Assembly: GCA_003134785.1 (NCBI GenBank)
Contig: PLCN01000020.1
Coordinates: 372,819 to 436,818, forward strand
Direction: 5' to 3'
DNA length: 64,000 nt
From: Spartobacteria bacterium
GTDB lineage: Bacteria; Verrucomicrobiota; Verrucomicrobiia; Chthoniobacterales; UBA10450
Below the pieces are notes generated by a model, which did not search any database, had not been told where the DNA came from, and saw only the letters and a program-made list of their open reading frames with translations. The position numbers were made by a program, and so were the translations under genes. Below are positions 51,890-61,600 of the stretch, piece by piece (position 1 is the first letter of the stretch; every line of letters starts with the position of its first letter).

Positions 51890-52342
51890 ATGGCCAAGAA
51901 AACAAAACGAAAAATAGCGCACCCGAAATTGCCGATGCAGCGGCAGCTCAACCTGCAGCATGAGGGAAAATATTTTGATCTGCGCGCGATTTTCGATCGG
52001 CTGAACGAACGGCATTTTCGTGGACGATTGCGCGGATACAAAGTGATGTGGGGCCGGCAGCGCAAACGGCGGCCGAAAGAGTATTTCATCTTCGGAACCA
52101 TTCAGGAAGAAGATCGCGTCATCCGGATCAACCCTCTTTTGGATCAACCCTTTGTTCCCCTTTGGTTTCTCCAATATGTGCTTTATCACGAAATGCTGCA
52201 CTCGGTGGTGCCGGATGAAGTCGGAAGGGACGGGCGCCGCCGCATTCACACCGAACAATTCTATCGCCGCGAACGCGAATTCCCGAGCTATCGGCGTGCG
52301 CGGCGATGGGAAGAGGACAATCTCGCGCGGTTCTTGCGCTAA
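51890..52342 (+). CDS. SprT-like zinc metalloprotein
   Basis: 150 residues. FDRLNERHFRGRLRGYKVMW opens the SprT-like domain. The zinc site HEMLH lies in LYHEMLHSVVPDEVG, with a third His in RRIHTEQFYRRE. The C-terminal zinc ribbon of SprT/Spartan is missing. The protein is strongly basic and may act near DNA. Its function as a protease is only inferred. Confidence 0.85.
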   Translation: MAKKTKRKIAHPKLPMQRQLNLQHEGKYFDLRAIFDRLNERHFRGRLRGYKVMWGRQRKRRPKEYFIFGTIQEEDRVIRINPLLDQPFVPLWFLQYVLYHEMLHSVVPDEVGRDGRRRIHTEQFYRREREFPSYRRARRWEEDNLARFLR

Positions 52343-52348
52343 CCGACG

Positions 52349-52507
52349 CTAGTGCTGGTCGTTAAGAACGGGTTGCCCTCCCTGCTCATCAGACAGCGAG
52401 GGTGTCGTTGCTACGTTCTTTTTGATGAGGTACCAAAGCGTTGTCGCGAGCAGCAGGGAGATCAACTTCGCGCGCCAATTGTTCAGGATCAGTTTCTTCA
52501 TCTTCAT
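52349..52507 (-). CDS. Mini YbbR/CdaR-like membrane peptide overlapping cdaA
   Basis: 52 residues from ATG at 52507 (a second ATG lies at 52501). It reads MKMKKLILNNWRAKLISLLL followed by ATTLWYLIKKNV, the N-terminal membrane segment of CdaR/YbbR proteins (KLISLLLATTLW is characteristic), then a short tail. The extracytoplasmic YbbR domains are absent. It lies in another frame over the last 119 bases of cdaA and ends 40 bases after the cdaA stop. CdaR normally regulates CdaA and is encoded next to it, so the context supports a real gene. Confidence 0.7.
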   Translation of the reverse strand: MKMKKLILNNWRAKLISLLLATTLWYLIKKNVATTPSLSDEQGGQPVLNDQH

Positions 52508-53270
52508 AAGGACCTTGGAGGAGAATTTCGCCAATGCGTTTGCGGAATGTTTCCGGAGTGAAACCACGCTCGATCCGGCGCCGGTGACAAATTGAGATGC
52601 CCCCGGTTTCTTCCGAAACAACCACCGCGATCGCATCGGATTCTTCGGTAATTCCCAAACCCGCGCGATGCCGCAGACCGAGACTGCGATCAAGCGTCTC
52701 CCGTTGGCTGACCGGGAAGATGCAGGCGGCCGCGGCGATGCGGCCGTTGCGCACGATCACTCCGCCATCATGCAGGGCGGCTTTAGGCTGAAACAGCGTC
52801 AAAAGAAGCTCGACCGAAAAAACGGAATCGATGATCACACCGGTCTCTTCGTAAACGCGAATAGAAGTATCGCGCTCGATCGCAATGAGCGCGCCGAATT
52901 GTTTGTTCGCCAGTTGGCTCACCGCCTCGGCGATATCGTGCACCGTCTCGCGCTTTTCACTCGTGAGCGAAAAAATTGGATGCCCGCCCAGTTCGGCGAG
53001 ACCGCGGCGCAGTTCCGGTTGGAAAATCACCACCAGCGCCACGGCAAGAAAAACGGAAAAGCTGCGGATGATCCAGCCGATGACGACGAGATTCAGTAAC
53101 TGCGAAATCAGCGTGAGAGTCAAAAACACGATCGCCAAACCGGTGAGAACTTTGGCGCCGCGGGTTCCGCGAAAGTAGAGATAGCCGTAATAAATTCCCA
53201 CGCTCAAGAGAATGACCTCGATGAGGCTTCTCCATTTACCGAGCCAGAGCTGAATGATTTGCTGGGTCAT
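52389..53270 (-). CDS. cdaA: Diadenylate cyclase CdaA
   Basis: 293 residues. It makes c-di-AMP from two ATP at the membrane. Three N-terminal helices (IEVILLSVGIYYGYLYFRG, LAIVFLTLTLISQLLNLVV, FSVFLAVALVVIFQP) precede the DAC domain with the DGA-type motif ALHDGGVIVRNG and the RHR motif LGLRHRAGLGITEESDA. The tail is long and charged. It overlaps the folP stop by four bases, giving a folP-cdaA-mini-YbbR operon like that reported for Chlamydiae and Firmicutes relatives. Confidence 0.95.
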   Translation of the reverse strand: MTQQIIQLWLGKWRSLIEVILLSVGIYYGYLYFRGTRGAKVLTGLAIVFLTLTLISQLLNLVVIGWIIRSFSVFLAVALVVIFQPELRRGLAELGGHPIFSLTSEKRETVHDIAEAVSQLANKQFGALIAIERDTSIRVYEETGVIIDSVFSVELLLTLFQPKAALHDGGVIVRNGRIAAAACIFPVSQRETLDRSLGLRHRAGLGITEESDAIAVVVSEETGGISICHRRRIERGFTPETFRKRIGEILLQGPYEDEETDPEQLAREVDLPAARDNALVPHQKERSNDTLAV

Positions 53271-54118
53271 GGCGCCGCTTCGAGCAATCGTTCGGTGACG
53301 CGCAGCGCCGCCACGTTTTCTTTGACGTCGTGCACTCGCAGGACGTTCGCGCCGCGCTCACGCAGTAAGGCCGTTAAGGCGATCGTCGGCGCCAGGCGAT
53401 CGCTCATCTCGGTAGAACCAATCATTTTGCCGAGAGAAGATTTCCGCGAAACTCCGACGACGATCGGCCGGTCATGGACATGGAGTCGCGAGAGATTGGC
53501 AAGCAGCGCGAGATTGTGCTCAACGGTTTTACCGAATCCAATTCCCGGATCAAACGCGATGGCCATGGAATCAATGCCGCACTCTAGGGCGCGCCCATAT
53601 TGTTGTCGAAAAAAATCAGCCACCTCGCCGACGACGTCATCGTAGTGCGGATCGGTCTGCATGGTTTGGGGAGATCCCTGCATATGCATGATGATGAAGG
53701 CAGCCTTCTTCTCGGCCGCGAGCGTCATCATCTTCGGATCAGCGCGACCGCCGCTGATGTCATTGATGATCGACGCGCCGGCTTCCAGTGCTCCACGCGC
53801 GACCGCAGCTTTGGTCGTGTCGATCGAAATTAGCGCGGAGACGCTCCGGCGTAATTTCGCGATCACGGGCAACACTCGCCCCAGCTCCTCTTCTGCTGAT
53901 ATCGGTTCCGCGCCGGGACGCGTGGACTGGCCGCCCACGTCGATAATTTGCGCGCCTTCCGCAGTCATCCGCACTCCGTGCTCGACTGCGTTCTCCGTCG
54001 CAAAAAATTCGCCACCGTCGGAAAATGAGTCCGGTGTGACATTGAGAACTCCCATGATGAGAGAATGCTGCGAGAGATCGATCGCGTGATCAGCGATTTG
54101 CCAGAGCATCCCACTCAT
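53267..54118 (-). CDS. folP: Dihydropteroate synthase
   Basis: 283 residues. It joins pABA to the pterin diphosphate in folate synthesis and is the sulfonamide target. IMGVLNVTPDSFSDGG, IDVGGQSTRPGAEPI, SIINDISGGRADPKM, MHMQGSPQTMQ and AFDPGIGFGKTVEHN are the expected motifs. It is the first gene of the cdaA operon, divergent from rnr. Confidence 0.96.
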   Translation of the reverse strand: MSGMLWQIADHAIDLSQHSLIMGVLNVTPDSFSDGGEFFATENAVEHGVRMTAEGAQIIDVGGQSTRPGAEPISAEEELGRVLPVIAKLRRSVSALISIDTTKAAVARGALEAGASIINDISGGRADPKMMTLAAEKKAAFIIMHMQGSPQTMQTDPHYDDVVGEVADFFRQQYGRALECGIDSMAIAFDPGIGFGKTVEHNLALLANLSRLHVHDRPIVVGVSRKSSLGKMIGSTEMSDRLAPTIALTALLRERGANVLRVHDVKENVAALRVTERLLEAAP

Positions 54119-54209
54119 TCAGGTGAGACTATCACGGAGCCGCTTTTATTCGACGCGCGGATACGGAAGTCACGTCCCAAAAATTGCATTCGTGCCGCGC
54201 GCCTTTCCC

Positions 54210-54236
54210 ATGAAGAGTAACAATTCGACATTTTGA
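54210..54236 (+). other. Possible 8-codon leader frame before rnr
   Basis: ATG at 54210 opens MKSNNSTF and stops with TGA at 54234, overlapping the TTG start of rnr (TTTTGA). The frame differs from rnr. It might couple translation or may be chance. Confidence 0.35.
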
Positions 54237-56434
54237 AATCAGAAAACGATCAACTGCGGCAGCAAATCCTGCGATTACTGAGCGCGCCGAAATATCGGCC
54301 TCTCGACAAGGCTGAGCTTGGAAAAGCTCTCGGCAGGAAGAGCGGCGTGCGCATGGGATTGAACGAGGTGCTCCGGCAACTCGAACAATCCGGGGAAATC
54401 GCCCGCATCAGAAAGAACCGCTACGTCCTGCCTTCCGAGGCGGATCTTGTTACCGGCAAATTGCACGTTCACCAGGCGGGCTATGCATTTCTCACTCGGG
54501 AAAAACCGGGGGAACAAGACCTTTTTATCGCGGCCGAAAACACGGGCACCGCAATGCACGGTGACAAAGTTGTCGCGCGCATCACGCGCGATGAACCTTA
54601 CTCTCGCGCGCGGGGCGGTCACGGTCGCACCGAAGGCCGAATCATCCGCATTCTCGAGCGCGCGCACGATTCGCTCGTCGGAACCCTGGAGCAATCGAAG
54701 AATTTTTTCTACGTCGTGCCGGATGATCCGCGCATCGTCCACAACGTTTACGTCCAGATCCCCCCGCAACCGCCGCTGCCTACAAGACCGAACCGCGGCG
54801 ACAAAGTGGTGGTCCGTCTCGAGCCGTGGGAATCGCGCCACGTCAATCCCGAGGGACAAATCATCGAGGTCCTCGGGCCCAGTTCCGCGCCCGGAGTGGA
54901 CATGCTTTCGATCATTCGGAAGTATCATCTCCCGACGCAATTTCCGAGGAACGTGCTCGAGGAAGCGGAGACAATTCCCGAGACGGTGGGCGAAGATATG
55001 CTCGAAGGGCGCGAAGATTTGCGCGATCAATTCATCGTCACGATCGATCCGGATGATGCCCGCGACTTTGATGACGCGATCAATGTCGAACGATTGCCTG
55101 GCGGCGGCTGGCGGCTCGGGGTGCATATTGCCGATGTCGCCGCTTACGTAAAACCGGGCGCCGCGCTCGATCGCGAAGCGTATCAGCGCGGCAACAGCGT
55201 TTACCTTCCCGACCGCGTCATCCCAATGTTGCCAGAGCGTCTCAGCAATGGCGTCTGCAGTTTGAAGCCCGGAGTGAATCGCCTCACCCATTCCGCCTTC
55301 ATCGAATTCACTAAAGATGGGCGAACAAAAAGTTGCCGGTTTGCCCGAACAGTCATCCGCAGTGCGCGCCGGCTGACTTACCGCGAGGCCTACGCCATCC
55401 TACAGTCTCCGCCTAACGACCAGTTGAGTGAGCGGCTGCACGTGGCTTGGGAGCTGGCTTCGTTTCTGCGTAAAAAACGCTTCCAGCAAGGATCGCTCGA
55501 CCTTGATTTCCCCGAAGTAAAAGTGCGGCTCGACGACGAAGGGAAGCCGATCCTGCTCGAGCGGATCGAGAACGATGAATCGCATCAACTGGTCGAAGAG
55601 TTCATGCTCGCGGCGAACGAAGCGGTCGCACGCGAGCTGAAAAATCGGTCCATCCCGGCGATCTATCGCGTGCACGAAAATCCTGATCTGGAAAAACTGG
55701 CGGAGTATCGCGAGCTTGTGCTGAGCTACAATTACAAGGTCGGAGATGTAACGAATCGCGCGGAATTGCAACGCCTGCTCGCCTCCCTCCGCGGTAAACC
55801 GGAAGAGCAAGCGCTCAAGATCGGCCTGCTGAAAAGTTTGAAACGCGCGCGCTACGCGCCGCAACCGCTCGGCCACTACGGGCTCGCGAAGACCAATTAC
55901 ACTCACTTCACCAGCCCGATCCGGCGTTATGCCGACTTGGTTGTCCATCGATCCCTGGCCGAGCTCGAGCAAACCCGCCGATCTCGCGCCGACATGGGGC
56001 AACTGGCGTCTACCGCCGAACACATCTCTATCACGGAACGGGTCGCGGCGGAGGCAGAGATGGATTCGGTGAAGATGAAGAAGCTCGAGTTTTTTCAGCG
56101 TCAGCTCGAGGCGCGCGATCCGCAGATCTTTCGCGCCGCGATTATCGACGTCCGGAATTACGGACTTCTGGTCGAGCTGCCGGACGTACTGCTGACCGGC
56201 CTCGTGCACGTCTCCTCGCTCAAAGACGACTTCTATGTTTTCCATCCCACGCAACGGCGATTCATCGGCCGGCTATCGCGGCGCCGATTTTCCGTCGGCG
56301 ATCAGCTGCGCGTTTTCGTGGCGCGGGTGGATGTCTTCAAACGCCAGGTCGATTTCGCGATTGCTGATGAGACAGCGTCAAAAAGAGACGGCGCCCGTCC
56401 CTCGACCCGCGATAAACGCGTCAGGCGTAATTAG
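54233..56434 (+). CDS. rnr: Ribonuclease R
   Basis: 733 residues from TTG at 54233. A 3'-5' exoribonuclease that degrades structured RNA. An N-terminal winged helix (LDKAELGKALGRKSGVRMG) and two cold-shock domains precede the RNB domain: TIDPDDARDFDDAINVE with the metal Asp residues, AIYRVHENPDLEKLAEY and YTHFTSPIRRYADLVVHR. The S1 domain is near NYGLLVELPDVLLTGLVHVS. It ends in a basic tail (STRDKRVRRN). Confidence 0.95.
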   Translation: MKSENDQLRQQILRLLSAPKYRPLDKAELGKALGRKSGVRMGLNEVLRQLEQSGEIARIRKNRYVLPSEADLVTGKLHVHQAGYAFLTREKPGEQDLFIAAENTGTAMHGDKVVARITRDEPYSRARGGHGRTEGRIIRILERAHDSLVGTLEQSKNFFYVVPDDPRIVHNVYVQIPPQPPLPTRPNRGDKVVVRLEPWESRHVNPEGQIIEVLGPSSAPGVDMLSIIRKYHLPTQFPRNVLEEAETIPETVGEDMLEGREDLRDQFIVTIDPDDARDFDDAINVERLPGGGWRLGVHIADVAAYVKPGAALDREAYQRGNSVYLPDRVIPMLPERLSNGVCSLKPGVNRLTHSAFIEFTKDGRTKSCRFARTVIRSARRLTYREAYAILQSPPNDQLSERLHVAWELASFLRKKRFQQGSLDLDFPEVKVRLDDEGKPILLERIENDESHQLVEEFMLAANEAVARELKNRSIPAIYRVHENPDLEKLAEYRELVLSYNYKVGDVTNRAELQRLLASLRGKPEEQALKIGLLKSLKRARYAPQPLGHYGLAKTNYTHFTSPIRRYADLVVHRSLAELEQTRRSRADMGQLASTAEHISITERVAAEAEMDSVKMKKLEFFQRQLEARDPQIFRAAIIDVRNYGLLVELPDVLLTGLVHVSSLKDDFYVFHPTQRRFIGRLSRRRFSVGDQLRVFVARVDVFKRQVDFAIADETASKRDGARPSTRDKRVRRN

Positions 56435-56529
56435 AACCCACTCCCGTCAAAGAGCTTGCGGCGCCGGAGCCCCGCGGAATTTGCTTCCAATTCGACGAAC
56501 GAGTTGGATAAACTCCGGTGGGTCTTCAA

Positions 56530-56742
56530 ATGGACAGCATTCTCGAAGCGAGAGAAGTTCAAATCGAACGGAAGCGATTTCATTTCGAATTTCGCGAGAA
56601 TGAGCGCGGAAGATTCCTGCGAATCACCGAGGAAGCGCATGGCCGGCGGAACACCATCATCGTCCCGAGCACGGGGTTGAACGATTTCACCGCCGCGATC
56701 GACGACGTTCTCGGGGCTGGCGGCCACCCCCAGAACACATAA
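56530..56742 (+). CDS. PUR-domain nucleic-acid-binding protein
   Basis: 70 residues from ATG at 56530; a GTG at 56518 is an alternative. One PUR repeat of the bacterial type: QIERKRFHFEFRENERGRFL, RITEEAHGRRNTIIVPSTG and LNDFTAAIDDVL. Such proteins (as in Borrelia and Bacteroidetes) bind single-stranded nucleic acid as dimers. The opposite strand is also open here but shows no such motif. Confidence 0.85.
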   Translation: MDSILEAREVQIERKRFHFEFRENERGRFLRITEEAHGRRNTIIVPSTGLNDFTAAIDDVLGAGGHPQNT

Positions 56743-56835
56743 ATCGGCATCTCGCGAACGCGTCGCGTTGACACCTCGGGGACGGGACTTAGCTTTGCGT
56801 CCGTTCGGCTCCGCCGTTCCTTTTTCATCGCTCGC

Positions 56836-59616
56836 ATGGCCAAAAAATCTTCTCCGCGCACATCACCGCGACCCACGAAATCCAAAACAGCTTCCAGGAA
56901 AGGGAAGACACCCCGGTTTGTTTATTATTTCGGCGATGGAAGGGCGGACGGTTCCGGCAGCATGAAGCCGCTCCTCGGCGGCAAAGGCGCAAATCTCGCG
57001 GAGATGACCCGGATCGGTCTTCCCGTTCCTCCGGGATTTACGATCACGACTGAAGTCTGCACTTATTTTTACGATCATAAGCGCACCTATCCGGCGTCGC
57101 TGCAGTCAGAGATAGAAAAGGGCGTAGCCAATATGGAGCGAATCATGGGCACCAAATTTGGAGACACCGGAAAAATGCCTCTGCTCGTAGCGGTCCGTTC
57201 GGGTGCGCGGGATTCGATGCCAGGCATGATGGACACGATTCTAAACCTCGGCCTGAACGATGAGACGGTGAAGGCTCTCGTCCAGGCGACAAAGAATGAG
57301 CGCTTCGCATGGGATTGTTACCGCCGTTTCATCCAGATGTATGGCGACGTGGTCATGGGGGTTCAGAAGCGGGCGGGCGACGATCACGATCCGTTTGAGT
57401 CGGTCATCGAGCACTACAAAGACAAGAAATACGGCCAGCACGATATCGACGATTCGAAACTGGACGCCTCCGACTACCAAGAGTTGGTGGTCCGTTTTAA
57501 AAAGCTGGTGAAAGAACGCACTGGGCGGGCTTTCCCAAATGATCCATGGGATCAGCTCAAAGGCGCCGCCGGAGCTGTCTTCGGCTCCTGGATGAATGAT
57601 CGCGCGATTGTGTATCGTCGGAAATACAACATCCCGCAGGACTGGGGCACGGCCGTCAACGTGCAGGCGATGGTCTATGGCAATACCGGCGCGAACTCCG
57701 GCTCCGGCGTCGCCTTCACGCGCAACCCGGCAAATGGTGTAAACGAATTCTACGGCGAGTTCCTGATCGACGCGCAAGGCGAAGATGTCGTGGCTGGGGT
57801 GCGCACGCCGCAGCCGGTCCTCGAATTGAAGAAGCTGATGCCGAAGTGCTACGCGGAATTGCTCAAGGTCCGCGCTACCCTCGAGAAGCATTTCAAGGAC
57901 GTGCAGGACGTCGAATTCACGATCCAGGACGGCAAGCTCTTCATGCTCCAGACGCGCAACGGCAAGCGGACCGCAGCGGCGGCGCTCAAGTTCGCCATGG
58001 ACATGTACAAGGAGAAGCTCATCGACTGGAAGACCGCCGTGATGCGCAATCCGGCGGACCAATTGGACCAGCTTCTCGCCCCGATCTTCGACGTCGCGGA
58101 CGTGAAGAAAGCGAAAGTGATCGCCAACGGTCTTCCCGCCGGTCCGGGCGCCGCTTCCGGCAAGATTTATTTGAACGCGGACCGCGCCGCCGCGGCGGCG
58201 GAGAAGGGCGAAAAAGTCCTGCTCGTGCGCAACGAAACGAGCCCCGAGGATTTGCGCGGGATGATCGCGGCGGAAGGCATTCTCACGGCGAGAGGTGGCG
58301 TCTCATCGCACGCCGCGCTCGTCGCGCGGCAGATGGGCAAGGTCTGCATCTGCGGCGCATCCGCGTTGCAGATCGATTACGGGAAGAAAACCGTGTCCGT
58401 GAAAGGGCAGACTTTCAAAGAAGGCGACTTTCTCTCCATCGACGGAACAGCCGGCACCGTTTACGCCGGCCAACTCGCCACGGCACCGAGCGAGATCATC
58501 ACCGGCATGCTGCACGGCGACAAAGCCGCGCAGAAAACGGAGAAGTTCAAATCGTTCAACCAGCTCATGAAATGGTGCTCGCGGGTCGCGCGTCTCGCTG
58601 TCCGCTGCAACGCCGATAATCCCGAGCAGACCGAGAACGCCCTCGCGTTCGGCGCGGTCGGCATCGGTCTCACCCGCACCGAGCACATGTTCTTCGAAGG
58701 CGATCGCATCGACGCGATGCGCGAAATGATTCTCGCCGACAATGTCGACGACCGGAAAGCCGCGCTCGCGAAACTTCTGCCTTATCAACGCGAAGATTTC
58801 GCCGGCATCTTCAAAGCGCTCAAAGGTTATCCCGCGACGATCCGCTTCCTCGACCCGCCGCTCCACGAATTCCTGCCGCACGATCCGGAATCACAAGCCG
58901 ACCTCGGAAAAAAGATGGGCGTGAGCGCGGAGAAGATCGCGCACCGCGTCGAACAGCTCTACGAATTCAACCCGATGCTCGGTCATCGCGGCTGCCGTCT
59001 CGGCATTGCCTACCCGGAGATCACCGAGATGCAGGCGCGCGCCGTCTTCGAAGCCGCGGCCGACGTCACGAAAAAGAAGATCAAGGTGAAACCGGAAATC
59101 ATGATTCCGCTCGTTGGATTCAAGAAAGAGTTCGATCTCCAAGCGGAGATCGTCCATCGCGTCGCAAAGCAGGTGATGTCGGAGAAGAAAGTGAAATTCG
59201 ATTATCTGGTTGGCACCATGATCGAAGTGCCGCGCGGGGCCCTCACCGCGGACGAAGTCGCGAAAAGCGCCGAGTTCTTCAGCTTCGGCACGAACGATCT
59301 TACGCAAATGGCGCTCGGCATCAGCCGCGACGACATGGGGAACTTCCTCATGCCCTACTTGGAGAACGAGATCTTCAAGAAGAACCCTTTCGCCACGCTC
59401 GATCAGACCGGCGTCGGCCAGCTCATGCAGATCGCAGTCGAGAAAGGCCGGAAGACCCGTCCCGACATCAAGCTCGGCATCTGCGGCGAGCACGGCGGCG
59501 ACCCCGAGAGCGTCACGTTTTGCCACCGCCTCGGACTAAACTACGTTAGTTGCAGTCCCTTCCGCGTCCCCATCGCCCGCCTTGCCGCAGCGCAAGCGGC
59601 GCTGACGACAAAGTAG
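56836..59616 (+). CDS. ppdK: Pyruvate, phosphate dikinase
   Basis: 926 residues. It interconverts pyruvate, ATP and Pi with PEP, AMP and PPi. An N-terminal basic tail of about 25 residues rich in Lys, Ser and Pro is unusual. The ATP-grasp part starts [20 protein letters not shown] and has [20 protein letters not shown]. The phospho-His lies in [20 protein letters not shown]. The C-terminal PEP-binding barrel has [39 protein letters not shown] and the catalytic Cys region [11 protein letters not shown]. Confidence 0.96.
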   Translation: MAKKSSPRTSPRPTKSKTASRKGKTPRFVYYFGDGRADGSGSMKPLLGGKGANLAEMTRIGLPVPPGFTITTEVCTYFYDHKRTYPASLQSEIEKGVANMERIMGTKFGDTGKMPLLVAVRSGARDSMPGMMDTILNLGLNDETVKALVQATKNERFAWDCYRRFIQMYGDVVMGVQKRAGDDHDPFESVIEHYKDKKYGQHDIDDSKLDASDYQELVVRFKKLVKERTGRAFPNDPWDQLKGAAGAVFGSWMNDRAIVYRRKYNIPQDWGTAVNVQAMVYGNTGANSGSGVAFTRNPANGVNEFYGEFLIDAQGEDVVAGVRTPQPVLELKKLMPKCYAELLKVRATLEKHFKDVQDVEFTIQDGKLFMLQTRNGKRTAAAALKFAMDMYKEKLIDWKTAVMRNPADQLDQLLAPIFDVADVKKAKVIANGLPAGPGAASGKIYLNADRAAAAAEKGEKVLLVRNETSPEDLRGMIAAEGILTARGGVSSHAALVARQMGKVCICGASALQIDYGKKTVSVKGQTFKEGDFLSIDGTAGTVYAGQLATAPSEIITGMLHGDKAAQKTEKFKSFNQLMKWCSRVARLAVRCNADNPEQTENALAFGAVGIGLTRTEHMFFEGDRIDAMREMILADNVDDRKAALAKLLPYQREDFAGIFKALKGYPATIRFLDPPLHEFLPHDPESQADLGKKMGVSAEKIAHRVEQLYEFNPMLGHRGCRLGIAYPEITEMQARAVFEAAADVTKKKIKVKPEIMIPLVGFKKEFDLQAEIVHRVAKQVMSEKKVKFDYLVGTMIEVPRGALTADEVAKSAEFFSFGTNDLTQMALGISRDDMGNFLMPYLENEIFKKNPFATLDQTGVGQLMQIAVEKGRKTRPDIKLGICGEHGGDPESVTFCHRLGLNYVSCSPFRVPIARLAAAQAALTTK

Positions 59617-59632
59617 CGCGAGCCAGCGTCTC

Positions 59633-61555
59633 TTATTTGCCGGAAGGATTCGCCCGCTGACGCGCGTATTGTAGATTGTTCCGCGCCAATTCGAAGTCCG
59701 GCTTGGATCGCAACGCCTGCTCGCAGGCGGCGACGGCTTCATTGTAACGGCCCAGTTTGTTGTAGGCGGCACAGATGTTGTTCCAGGCTTCGGCGTAACC
59801 GGGCCGAAGGTCGAGCGCGCGCCGGCAGGCGACGATCGATTCGACATAGCGCTCTTCGCCATAGAACTGAAGACTCAGGTCGAGGTAATACTCCGGAGTC
59901 TGCGGCGCCGGTTGATTCGGTGCCTGAGCATCAGCCTGCGCGAGAAGATCGTGCGCCGTGAGGTCGGTTGGGCTCAGTTCCAGCGCGCTTTGCAGAAAGG
60001 CGCGCGCCTCATCGGTGCGCGAGTGCGCGAGCAAGTAACGCGCATAGTAGGTGTAGCTGTCGGGAGACGACGGGGCGAGGCGGAGCGCTTCCTTGAAATG
60101 TTGCTCGGCCTGCGCGCTCTGTTTCGTCGCATCTTCCGCGATCGCCAGATTGATCATCAGCACCGAATAGTGCGGCGTGAGCGGTTCGGCGCGATGGAAA
60201 TAATCGAGCGCGCCGGGGAAATCGCCTTTGGCCATTAAGGTGAGCCCGTAATTCATCAAACCTCTTCCATTGCGTGGACTCTTGAGCACCACGTCGCGCC
60301 AGAGCGATTCCTCGTCTTTCCAGACTTTGTTGCGCTGATAAGTCGCATACCCGTTGGCGGAAAGGAGGACAACCACGACGCATGCGGCTGCCATCTTCGC
60401 AAGCAAGCTGTAGTTACCACGCAGTCGAAGAACCAGCGAAGCAACACCAGCCATGGCAATGATCAGGCCGACATAGGGAAGGAATGTCCGGTGATCGTTC
60501 ATTACCTCGGCGAGGGGAAAGAGCGACGTCGGCAGAAGCGCGATGAGAAACCAAAGCAAACCGAATCCGATCACGCGCGTCTTTTTGAAAACGGCAGCCA
60601 CGATCGCCGCCGCGCTGATAAAGACGGCGAATGCGAAACCGATCCAAAAGCGCGGATCGTTGGTTGTGACGAACGGATTGAGGTCGTAGTCAGCGGAGAG
60701 CCCGGTAGGCCAGAAGAACGTTTTGAAATAGAGCAGCATCACGTACGACTGCGTGATCACGTAGTTGTGCGCGTTCGCCGCGCCGGCGACCCAACTGCGC
60801 GGCGTCATGTGCTGCACGAACAGCAACACCGCTAAGCAGATCACAAACGGTACGATAATTTGCCCGATACGCTGTAGCCGCGTCTCTGTGAGACGCGTCT
60901 TGTTCTGTTCGAACAACAGCCAATAGATCGCAAACAATACCGCAAAGATCGCGGCGGTCGGCTTTGCCAGGATCGCGATCGCTGCCGCGAGAACGTAAAG
61001 GTAGTAGCGGCGCAGTTGCGGGAACGCAAAGTAAGCCGCGAAGGACGCGATCACGCCGAGCGTCGAGATCACCTCGGACGATGCGATGATGTAGTTGACC
61101 GTGTCCGCGTTGGCGGGGTGAAGCCCATAACAAGCCGCGGCCGCCAGCGCGATCCAGCGATTGCGTGAGGAAGTCGCATCGCTCTCGACAAGGCGATGAA
61201 CGAAAAATGCCAGCAGCAGCGTGAGCGTGACGAAGAGCGCGAATATCGAAAGATGAAACCAGAACGGTTGTAGTCCGCCGAGACGGTAATCAACCGCGAG
61301 CAGCATCGAGACGAGCGGGCGATAGGATTGATTGCTCGGGAGCGAACTGAAGGTCGTCGCGTCGCGGAAGAAGAGCGGGATGTTCCGCAGCTCGCGGATG
61401 GCCGCGTTGTTTACGATCGTGTGTGCGTCATCGAAGTGGAAGCTGCTTTGAAAATGGTTCGCGTAAGCCGCAGGAAGAGCAACCAGCAGGAGTGCGCTGC
61501 CCAACAACGCGAACTTTTTTCTACGTAGCACAGCGGGCATGCGCTCAAACATCAA
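59633..61555 (-). CDS. TMTC-like GT-C membrane protein with TPR repeats
   Basis: 640 residues. About eleven membrane helices to residue 420, with an acidic pair in the first loop (SSFHFDDAHTIVNN), as in GT-C glycosyltransferases of the TMTC group. Residues about 430-635 hold TPR units (GLMNYGLTLMAKGDFPGALD, EQHFKEALRLAPSSPD, AWNNICAAYNKLGRYNEAVA). It may glycosylate exported proteins using a lipid-linked sugar; the donor and target are unknown. A palindromic repeat is embedded in the reading frame at 60879-60897. Confidence 0.85.
   Translation of the reverse strand: MMFERMPAVLRRKKFALLGSALLLVALPAAYANHFQSSFHFDDAHTIVNNAAIRELRNIPLFFRDATTFSSLPSNQSYRPLVSMLLAVDYRLGGLQPFWFHLSIFALFVTLTLLLAFFVHRLVESDATSSRNRWIALAAAACYGLHPANADTVNYIIASSEVISTLGVIASFAAYFAFPQLRRYYLYVLAAAIAILAKPTAAIFAVLFAIYWLLFEQNKTRLTETRLQRIGQIIVPFVICLAVLLFVQHMTPRSWVAGAANAHNYVITQSYVMLLYFKTFFWPTGLSADYDLNPFVTTNDPRFWIGFAFAVFISAAAIVAAVFKKTRVIGFGLLWFLIALLPTSLFPLAEVMNDHRTFLPYVGLIIAMAGVASLVLRLRGNYSLLAKMAAACVVVVLLSANGYATYQRNKVWKDEESLWRDVVLKSPRNGRGLMNYGLTLMAKGDFPGALDYFHRAEPLTPHYSVLMINLAIAEDATKQSAQAEQHFKEALRLAPSSPDSYTYYARYLLAHSRTDEARAFLQSALELSPTDLTAHDLLAQADAQAPNQPAPQTPEYYLDLSLQFYGEERYVESIVACRRALDLRPGYAEAWNNICAAYNKLGRYNEAVAACEQALRSKPDFELARNNLQYARQRANPSGK
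60879..60897. repeat. Palindromic repeat inside the TMTC-like gene
   Basis: CGCGTCTC-TGT-GAGACGCG is a perfect 8-bp hairpin. It encodes KTRLTETRLQ in a cytoplasmic loop between membrane helices. Confidence 0.7.
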
Positions 61556-61600
61556 ATCATTCGATCAACAGGCAGGCTAGTGCGACATGCCCCTCAGGAT

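Noticed and set aside
56431..56727. A 98-codon minus-strand frame opposite the PUR-domain gene
   Set aside because: No motif; the plus strand gives a clear PUR repeat.
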